Source of the DNA: Planctomycetota bacterium
Lineage (GTDB): Bacteria; Planctomycetota; UBA8108; JACQVS01
Reading direction: 5' to 3'
DNA: 63,462 bases
Assembly: GCA_016209605.1 (NCBI GenBank)
Contig: JACQVS010000240.1
Span: 1 to 63,462, forward strand
The position numbers were made by a program, and so were the translations under genes. The notes under the pieces were generated by a model that was not told the origin of the DNA, made no database searches, and was given only the letters and a program-made list of their open reading frames with translations. The number at the start of each line of letters is the position of its first letter. The first letter of the stretch is position 1. This document shows, in pieces, positions 32,774 to 38,798 of this stretch.

Positions 32774-34143
32774 GTCCGCCTCCAGGCCAGAGCCGAGGCC
32801 GGACTACAGCGCACGGGATTCCGATGCCGGGACTTGAACCGCCAACCACGCCAGGCCTTCGCCGCCTCGGGCTGTCGAGCGCCATCGCTCTCGTTGTCGC
32901 CAACATGATCGGGACGGGGGTCTTCACCACCTCGGGCCTGGTCCTCAAAGACCTGGGCCGGCCGGGATGGGTGCTGCTGGCGTGGCTCGCCGCCGGCGTG
33001 ATTGCCATGTGCGGCGCGCTCAGCTACGGCGCCCTGGCGCGGCTCTTGCCGGAGTCCGGCGGCGAGTATTATTTCCTCCGCGAAACGGTCCACCCCCTAG
33101 CCGGTTTTCTCGTCGGCTGGATTTCCCTGCTCGCCGGCTTCACCGCCCCCATCGCCGTGGCCGCCCTCGGCCTGCAGGCCTATCTCGCCCCGGTCCTCGG
33201 CGAAAAAGTGCGTGAGGAGTGGATCGGCACCGCGGCCATCTGCCTCGCCGCCTTGATGCACGGCTTTCGGCTGCGCCACGGCGTCTGGGCGCAAAACGGC
33301 GCGGTCGCCCTGAAGCTGCTTTTGATTTCAGGCTTCATCGCGTACGGCGCCTTCCGGCTGCCGGGGCGGGGAATTCCCGGCCCAACCGATGCCCCGGCCT
33401 TCGAGATCGACGCCTTCGCGGTCAGCATGGTCTTGATTTATTTTTCCTACTCGGGCTGGAACGCCGCCGTCTACGTGGCGGGGGAGGTCCGCGATCCGCA
33501 GCGCAACCTGCACCGCTCCCTCTGGATGGCGACCTCGCTCGTGACGATCCTCTACCTGGCTTTGAACGCCGTGTTCCTTTATGCCGCGCCGGCGCAACAG
33601 CTCTCGGGAGAGGTCGAGATCGGGGCCATCGCCGCCGAAGCGCTTGGCGGGACGGCGCTTCGGGGGGCCGTCAACCTCCTGGTCGCTCTGGCCCTGTTCA
33701 CTTCCATATCGGCCATGGTGATGGCGGGACCCCGCGTGTACGCTCGCATGGCCGAGGATGGCCTGTTCCCGCGGCCATTCTCGTCCCGGCATGATGTTCC
33801 CACCCCGGCAATCGCCCTTCAGGCGGGGCTCGCGATTCTCGTCGTCTGGTTTTCGGAGCTGAAGCAGCTCCTGGGTTACGTGGGATTCACGCTCGGGCTT
33901 TCCGCGGCGGCGACGGTGTGCGGTCTGATCTTCCTGCGCCGCCGGCTGGGTCCGGAGCGCGCGCCTGTTCCCGGCTACCCCTGGATTCCCGGCCTCTTCG
34001 TGCTCGGGACCCTGTGGGCCGCGAGTTTCATGGTGATCCGGAAGCCCTTCGAGGCGGGCATCGGTCTCCTCACGGTGGCGGCGGGCGTGCCCTTCTACTG
34101 GATCTTCAAATGGAGGACTCGGATCACCTCAAGTGAGCCTTGA
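32770..34143 (+). CDS. APC-family amino acid permease
   Basis: A 457-residue transporter with about twelve transmembrane helices. The first helix reads ANMIGTGVFTTSGLVLKDLG, the APC-family (amino acid-polyamine-organocation) TM1 pattern GTGVF, and GGEYYFLRE follows TM2. The start is GTG at 32770, overlapping the upstream TGA in a GTGA arrangement; the ATG at 32824 is an alternative. The substrate is presumably an amino acid, but the sequence does not tell which. Its 3' end overlaps the convergent DUF4058 remnant by 20 bases. Confidence 0.9.
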   Translation: MSPPPGQSRGRTTAHGIPMPGLEPPTTPGLRRLGLSSAIALVVANMIGTGVFTTSGLVLKDLGRPGWVLLAWLAAGVIAMCGALSYGALARLLPESGGEYYFLRETVHPLAGFLVGWISLLAGFTAPIAVAALGLQAYLAPVLGEKVREEWIGTAAICLAALMHGFRLRHGVWAQNGAVALKLLLISGFIAYGAFRLPGRGIPGPTDAPAFEIDAFAVSMVLIYFSYSGWNAAVYVAGEVRDPQRNLHRSLWMATSLVTILYLALNAVFLYAAPAQQLSGEVEIGAIAAEALGGTALRGAVNLLVALALFTSISAMVMAGPRVYARMAEDGLFPRPFSSRHDVPTPAIALQAGLAILVVWFSELKQLLGYVGFTLGLSAAATVCGLIFLRRRLGPERAPVPGYPWIPGLFVLGTLWAASFMVIRKPFEAGIGLLTVAAGVPFYWIFKWRTRITSSEP

Positions 34144-34468
34144 CCCACGCTTCTTCATCGGCGCTCAAACCAGGAGTCAAGGATTGGCGGTAATCGATTC
34201 TCAAATCATAGCCGGCGCGGTCGTATATGGTTCGAATGGCCCTGCCCAGATCAAGGGGAACATCCGGATCCGGATCTGCCAAGGGAACCGGCAAGATGGG
34301 AATCGGCTCGCGAATCTTGAGCGGCCAGATTTCGACCCGCGGCCGGCGGTTGCCCCGACTCAGAAAAACAAAATAAGGCGCTTCCGGCAAGGGAGTGGCG
34401 AGCGGCGGCCGGGCTCCCGCGCGCAACAAATCGATTCCCATGAGATGTACAGTCGAGCGCAGCGGTCT
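34124..34468 (-). pseudogene. 3' remnant of a DUF4058 gene
   Basis: The reading frame from 34441 gives 105 residues that match only the C-terminal third of DUF4058 proteins: IDLLRAGARPPL, YFVFLSRGNRRPRVEIWP, IPILPVPL and VPLDLGRAIRTIYDRAGYDL. Homology-like residues continue upstream of the Met (RPLRSTVHL) until a TAG at 34469-34471, so the 5' part has been lost, not merely mis-started. Intact DUF4058 proteins are much longer. The break lies beside the stop codon of the PafA-like gene (34477). A stand-alone short gene starting at 34441 remains possible. Confidence 0.7.
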
Positions 34469-34476
34469 CTATTTTT

Positions 34477-36327
34477 TTAATCGGTGGGTATCCTCGAATA
34501 AAACGGATCGCTCAATTGGATAACCCTCGAGGTGCCGGGGATGTGGACCTCCTCCCAGTTGGCGTGGATCGAGTCGGGGGAGGAGCTGAGCTTGATGTAG
34601 TAGCTGCGCACGCGGGCGCGGGTGTCCGGAGGGGGCTCGCGAGTGGCGCGCTGGACCGCTTCTTCATCGGCCCAGCGCTCGATGAGCCCCTCCGCCTCGA
34701 GCTGCCGCTGGTATCCGGGATCGCAGCCGATCTCGTGATATCGCAGATCAATCTTCCGGCACTGGTGATAAAGCTCGCGCATGGAGGCGAACTGCGCGGG
34801 ATCGAGGCCGTGGCGCTGCAGCTCGCGGCTCAGCCGCCACTGCGCGAGCGGCTTCGAGCCGAAGAGCGCCTCCTCGAAGGTGCGGGCCTTCTTGAAGAGC
34901 GGCCGGGGCATCTTCCCGAAAACCTGACACCAGCCCGAAAACGCCTTCCAGTTGGCGCGGGGCAAGATGGCCTTGTCGAGGAGGGCCTTCTTCGAGGCCC
35001 AATCGATCCGGCTCACCAGAGCCCCCGGGTCATCGGCAAGCTGATTCAAAATTTCCTCCCACAGCTCGAGAACCTTGTTGGAATCGAACTCATTGGGAGG
35101 AAGCTTGGAAAAGTAATTCTTCGCCCGCTGCAGATACTCTCTCTGGATGTCAATGGCCGTCACGGCGCGGCCGTTCTTCATCTTGATCTCCTTCCAGGCT
35201 CCCTCCCTGGAGACCTGGCGGAAGGCCTTGACCGGATTTTTGAGGAACAAGTCCGGAAACTCGACCCCCGCTTCAATCATTTCCATGATGAGCGCCGTCG
35301 TTCCGAACTTCAGGAGGCTAGGCAGGTCCGACAGGTTGGAGTCTCCCATGGATAGCGTCAGCTTGCGCCGGCTCTGGAGGAGCGACAGCGGATGGTAGAT
35401 AAAGCCCTTCAGGTCGAACATGGTCTTTCTCCGGCCGAACATGATGAGGCCGCAGACGCTGGTGGTGAGATCGGCGCGCTGGGAAAGCTCGAAGCGGCCG
35501 GTGCGCGGGTTGAGGCGCCCCGAGCCCCCAAAGATCTGCCGGGTGACCAGAAACGGCGTCAAGTTCTTGAAGAAGGGCCGATAGGCCACGCGCCGCAGGA
35601 GGACCGTGTAGCCGAGGAATATCGGGAAGAGGCAGGAGCTGGTCAAGCCGAAGTAAAACACCCGCAACGCATCGAAAAAACTCTTGGGAACTCGACCGAT
35701 GAACTTCATGGCCAGCGCTGACACCTTGAGCCAGAAGACCGGAAAGCCCTTCTTCAAAAGATAGGCAGAGGACAGCATCAGCAAGAAGAGAAGGACCACT
35801 ACAAAAAGAATCAGCAACCAGGGAATGAGCAGGGCCAGCAAAAACGGGGAAGCCAGAATGGCCAGCAGCTTTTCTGACCAGCGGGGCCGGGCGTGGACCA
35901 GATAATTCTCGTGCGATCCATATCCCACGCCCATGGAGTCGAGGTTATTCTTGCCGAAGCCGAGCCGCCCATGGTAGCCCTTCTGCCGGAACAGCTTCCA
36001 GGACCGGTCGCTGGCGGTGGTCAAAATGCGGTCAAAAGCCCGCTGATAGGACAAGAGATCCCAGGGATTGGAACACTCCGGGGTGGCCACTTCCAGAATC
36101 GGGGTGTCCGCCTGCTCGCGCAGGAAGATCTCCAGGTGCACCAGGCCGCCGTTCTCCAGGAAAAAACCGCCCTTGATCCCCGAGGATCGGGCCGCCTTGC
36201 GGCCATGCAGGATCGATTCGAAAAGGACTTTTTCGATCAAAGAAAAAGAGGGAAACGGGGCGGACTCGGCTGGATCATCGGGTTGATACAGAATGGCGTA
36301 CTCGGTCTCAAGGCCAAAAATTCTCAT
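34477..36327 (-). CDS. Divergent Pup ligase/deamidase-like protein with membrane-helix insertion
   Basis: A 616-residue member of the PafA/Dop carboxylate-amine ligase-like family, closer to PafA. Family motifs: GLETEYA (5-11), VATPEC (80-85), KNNLD (126-130), GYGSHENYL (135-143), LTPFLVTRQ (256-264), LSQRAD (281-286), MGDSNLSD (327-334), AIDIQREY (391-398) and IDLRYHEI (526-533). Two inserts depart from the usual ~450-480 residues: ~95 residues at ~153-250, containing three or so hydrophobic helices, and ~50 residues around 455-520. The catalytic Asp position (YxDxG in PafA) holds Glu65 in VHLEI, and the RDEPHA loop is absent. It lies 158 bases downstream of the Pup-like gene. It probably attaches or removes that protein at a membrane. 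Confidence 0.8.
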   Translation of the reverse strand: MRIFGLETEYAILYQPDDPAESAPFPSFSLIEKVLFESILHGRKAARSSGIKGGFFLENGGLVHLEIFLREQADTPILEVATPECSNPWDLLSYQRAFDRILTTASDRSWKLFRQKGYHGRLGFGKNNLDSMGVGYGSHENYLVHARPRWSEKLLAILASPFLLALLIPWLLILFVVVLLFLLMLSSAYLLKKGFPVFWLKVSALAMKFIGRVPKSFFDALRVFYFGLTSSCLFPIFLGYTVLLRRVAYRPFFKNLTPFLVTRQIFGGSGRLNPRTGRFELSQRADLTTSVCGLIMFGRRKTMFDLKGFIYHPLSLLQSRRKLTLSMGDSNLSDLPSLLKFGTTALIMEMIEAGVEFPDLFLKNPVKAFRQVSREGAWKEIKMKNGRAVTAIDIQREYLQRAKNYFSKLPPNEFDSNKVLELWEEILNQLADDPGALVSRIDWASKKALLDKAILPRANWKAFSGWCQVFGKMPRPLFKKARTFEEALFGSKPLAQWRLSRELQRHGLDPAQFASMRELYHQCRKIDLRYHEIGCDPGYQRQLEAEGLIERWADEEAVQRATREPPPDTRARVRSYYIKLSSSPDSIHANWEEVHIPGTSRVIQLSDPFYSRIPTD

Positions 36328-36485
36328 GCGCTCTTCAAAGCAAGCTGAATCATAGAAATGCTGTTACACCACTATCATCGCTACAATTCCATTCTCACCC
36401 AACTTGGCGACCGCTCCGCCAGAGCACCGGATCGAGTGGGAAATCCCCTCCCGGGGAATGAGGGGGGGTAAAAACCTTCATACTC

Positions 36486-36662
36486 CTATTCTGCGCCGCG
36501 GTTGACCACCCAACGGGAAACGTAGCCCTCGGAATTCTCGAGAGCATCGCCCAAGATCCTCAAAACCGGTTGGGAGATCTTTCTGTCGATCTGGTCTTGA
36601 GTCGGGACGCTGCTTTCAGCTTCACCGGCAATGGCGTGGACTGGTTCAGGCCTTGAGTCCAT
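36486..36662 (-). CDS. Pup-like small protein modifier ending in Gly-Ala-Glu
   Basis: From the ATG at 36662 the product is 58 residues (MDSRPEPVHAI...), within the 55-70 range of Pup proteins. The N-terminal half is polar and probably disordered. The C-terminal half is helical and lines up with mycobacterial Pup: ILGDALENSEGYVSRWVVNRGAE against DDVLEENAEDFVRAYVQKGGQ in spacing and charge. It ends in GAE; a C-terminal Glu is what Pup ligases activate, so no deamidation would be needed. A TGGAG Shine-Dalgarno five bases upstream decides this start over the ATG at 36686 and a TTG at 36701. The neighbouring PafA-like gene strengthens the call. UBact-type modifiers are an alternative, but those I recall end in R-x-G-E/Q with a different helix. 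Confidence 0.75.
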   Translation of the reverse strand: MDSRPEPVHAIAGEAESSVPTQDQIDRKISQPVLRILGDALENSEGYVSRWVVNRGAE

Positions 36663-36667
36663 GGGTT

Positions 36668-36671
36668 CTCC
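36668..36671 (-). promoter_or_regulatory. Shine-Dalgarno GGAG for the Pup-like gene
   Basis: On the minus strand GGAG is followed by AACCC and then the ATG at 36662. The five-base spacing is good, and the longer candidate starts lack an equivalent site. Confidence 0.55.
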
Positions 36672-36704
36672 ATCAAATCTTGCCATCGAGTCGCTTATCA
36701 AGTA

Positions 36705-36733
36705 TTGATATCTATTTATTTTTCTTGGCGCAA
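36705..36733 (-). promoter_or_regulatory. Possible promoter for the Pup-like gene
   Basis: On the minus strand TTGCGC (36733-36728) and TATCAA (36710-36705) are 17 bases apart, a possible -35/-10 pair, each with four of six consensus positions. The -35 lies inside one arm of the 18-base inverted repeat 36725-36768, as an operator would. The match is weak and the sigma factor of this organism is not known. Confidence 0.25.
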
Positions 36734-36768
36734 TTAACGCGCTGTCTTCGGCGCGCTAATTGCGCCAA
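36725..36768. repeat. 18-bp inverted repeat in the pup-like/hemF divergent region
   Basis: The arms TTGGCGCAATTAACGCGC (36725-36742) and GCGCGCTAATTGCGCCAA (36751-36768) pair over 17 of 18 positions with an 8-base loop TGTCTTCG. No T tract follows on either strand, so an intrinsic terminator is unlikely. As DNA it could be an operator between the two divergent genes; as RNA it would form a very stable hairpin with a UUCG-like loop. The remainder of the 36663-36892 gap is AT-rich without further clear elements. Confidence 0.75.
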
Positions 36769-36892
36769 AGAAGCTATGAGTACACACACCAATCACTAAG
36801 GCTAATTATCCAGTTTATAAATTGCCAAGACAAGGGGAAATTTGTGCTCCTTTCCTAAATTTTTTTTTGTTGGATGATCCTCCCGAGGCCCC

Positions 36893-37774
36893 ATGACCCA
36901 AAGATTCCAGAGCCGCTGCGCCGCCCATATTTACGCCGTTCAAGACCGCCTCACCCAGGCCCTTGCCGGACTCGACGGCAGGCCCTTCAGCGAGTACTTC
37001 TGGCAGCGGCCGGGGGGAGGAGGAGGCCGCACCCGCATCCTTCAGGACGGCAACTTGTTCGAAAAGGGCGGCGTCAACGCCTCGGAGGTCTTTGGCGAGC
37101 TGAATGATGAGTTGGCGCGGCAGCTGCCCGGGGAAGGGCGGGAGTTTTACGCCACGGGAATCTCCCTGGTGCTCCATCCCGGCAGTCCTATGGTCCCGAC
37201 GGTCCACTGCAATTTCCGGTTCGTGCAGAAAGGGAACCGCTGGTGGTTCGGGGGCGGAGCGGACCTCACGCCTTACTACCTTTTTGAAGAGGATGCGCGC
37301 CACTTCCACGCCGTCTGGAAGGAGGTCTGCGATCGCCACCATCCCGAGTACTACGGCCGCTTCAAGAAACAGTGCGATGAGTACTTCTTCCTCCCCCATC
37401 GGGGCGAAGCGCGCGGCCTGGGCGGCATTTTTTTCGACTACCTGGAAGGGGACTTCGAAGCGCTCTTCCGGTTCTGGACCGATGCCGCCGGCTCCTTTTT
37501 GAAATCGTACGTGCCGATCGCCGAGAAGCGGCGAGGCGCTCCATACCGGCCGGAGCAGCGGCAATTCCAGCTCTTCCGGCGCGGGCGCTATGTCGAGTTC
37601 AACTTGCTCTACGACCGCGGCACCGTTTTCGGCCTCAAGACCGGAGGGCGCGCCGAGTCGATCTTGATGTCGCTGCCTCCGGAAGCGTGCTTCCCCTACG
37701 ACTACACGCCGGCGCCGGGGAGCTGGGAGGAAAAACTGTTAGAGGCCTTGCGGCAGCCTCGGGATTGGGTATAA
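36893..37774 (+). CDS. hemF: Oxygen-dependent coproporphyrinogen III oxidase
   Basis: A 293-residue protein of the HemF family, close to the usual ~300. It catalyses the oxidative decarboxylation of coproporphyrinogen III to protoporphyrinogen IX in haem synthesis, using O2. Visible family stretches include NLFEKGGVN, LHPGSPMVPTVHCNFRF, the WWFGGGADLTPYY segment, the DEYFFLPHRGEARGLGGIFFDYL region, and EFNLLYDRGTVFGL. A GAGG Shine-Dalgarno precedes the ATG. It implies the organism makes haem under oxygen. It is divergent from the Pup-like gene, with trpS 9 bases downstream on the same strand. Confidence 0.95.
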   Translation: MTQRFQSRCAAHIYAVQDRLTQALAGLDGRPFSEYFWQRPGGGGGRTRILQDGNLFEKGGVNASEVFGELNDELARQLPGEGREFYATGISLVLHPGSPMVPTVHCNFRFVQKGNRWWFGGGADLTPYYLFEEDARHFHAVWKEVCDRHHPEYYGRFKKQCDEYFFLPHRGEARGLGGIFFDYLEGDFEALFRFWTDAAGSFLKSYVPIAEKRRGAPYRPEQRQFQLFRRGRYVEFNLLYDRGTVFGLKTGGRAESILMSLPPEACFPYDYTPAPGSWEEKLLEALRQPRDWV

Positions 37775-37783
37775 CTGTTCAAT

Positions 37784-38749
37784 ATGCGCTATCTCTCAGG
37801 AATCCAGCCTTCCGGCCCCCTCCACCTGGGGAACTACTTCGGCGCCATGCGCCAGCACGTCGCCCGGCAGAACGAGCATCAGTGCTTTTATTTCATCGCC
37901 GACTTCCACGCCTTGACGACGGTGCAGGACCCCAAGTTGCTGAGCGGATACGTGCGCGGCGTGGCCCTCGACTACCTCGCCTGCGGCCTCGATCCGGAGA
38001 AGGTGGCCTTCTTCCGGCAGTCGGATGTCTCCGAGGTGACCGAGCTGGCCTGGATCCTCAGCACCGTCACCCCCATGGGGCTTCTCGAGCGCTGCCACAG
38101 CTACAAGGACAAGGTCGCCAAGGGCATTTCGCCGAGCCACGGCCTGTTCGCGTATCCGGTGCTCATGGCGGCCGACATCCTGATTTACGACTCCAACCGC
38201 GTGCCGGTCGGCAAGGACCAGGTCCAGCACGTCGAGGTCGCCTGCGACATCGCCCAAAGCTTCAACCACCGCTTCGGCCCGACGCTGGTGATTCCCGAGC
38301 ACGAGGTGGAAGAGGCCACCGCGGTGGTGCCGGGCATTGACGGCCAGAAGATGTCGAAGAGCTACGGTAACACCATCGAGATGTTCGCGCCGGAGAAGAA
38401 CCTCAAGAAGGCGGTGATGGCGATCGTCACCGACTCGAAGACGGTGGAGGAGCCGAAGAATCCGGAGGAGAACATCGTCTACCAGCTTTACTCCTTGATG
38501 GCCGGGAGGGAGGAAGCCGAGGCCATGGCCGGCCGCTTCCGCGCCGGCGGCTACGGCTACGGCGAGGCGAAAAAGGCGCTCCTGGAGAAGATCATCGAGT
38601 ACTTCGGACCCTTTCGCCGGCGCCGCGAGGAGATCGCCAGGGACCCGGCCACCGTCGAGAACATCCTCCAACGCGGCGCCGAAAAAGCCCGCCAGGCCGC
38701 CAGCCAGACCATGGACCGCGTGCGGCGCGCGGCGGGATTAAAAAACTGA
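37784..38749 (+). CDS. trpS: Tryptophanyl-tRNA synthetase
   Basis: A 321-residue class I aminoacyl-tRNA synthetase. The HIGH-type motif is PSGPLHLGNYFGAM (residues ~9-22), and the KMSKS signature is GQKMSKSYGNTI (about 188-199). Length and motifs match bacterial TrpS of the short type. It charges tRNA-Trp with tryptophan using ATP in the cytoplasm. It starts nine bases after hemF and is probably cotranscribed with it. A 49-base gap separates it from the CotH-like gene, which has its own reading. Confidence 0.95.
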   Translation: MRYLSGIQPSGPLHLGNYFGAMRQHVARQNEHQCFYFIADFHALTTVQDPKLLSGYVRGVALDYLACGLDPEKVAFFRQSDVSEVTELAWILSTVTPMGLLERCHSYKDKVAKGISPSHGLFAYPVLMAADILIYDSNRVPVGKDQVQHVEVACDIAQSFNHRFGPTLVIPEHEVEEATAVVPGIDGQKMSKSYGNTIEMFAPEKNLKKAVMAIVTDSKTVEEPKNPEENIVYQLYSLMAGREEAEAMAGRFRAGGYGYGEAKKALLEKIIEYFGPFRRRREEIARDPATVENILQRGAEKARQAASQTMDRVRRAAGLKN

Positions 38750-38798
38750 GGGGGTCTCCCCAGAAGGTATGTTACGGTAAAAACGGCCTGGTGATGTC

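Noticed and set aside
36486..36701. Pup-like gene starting at TTG 36701 (71 residues)
   Set aside because: The ATG at 36662 has a proper Shine-Dalgarno and gives a Pup-like length.
36725..36768. Intrinsic terminator at the inverted repeat
   Set aside because: No U tract follows on either strand and the region is between divergent genes.
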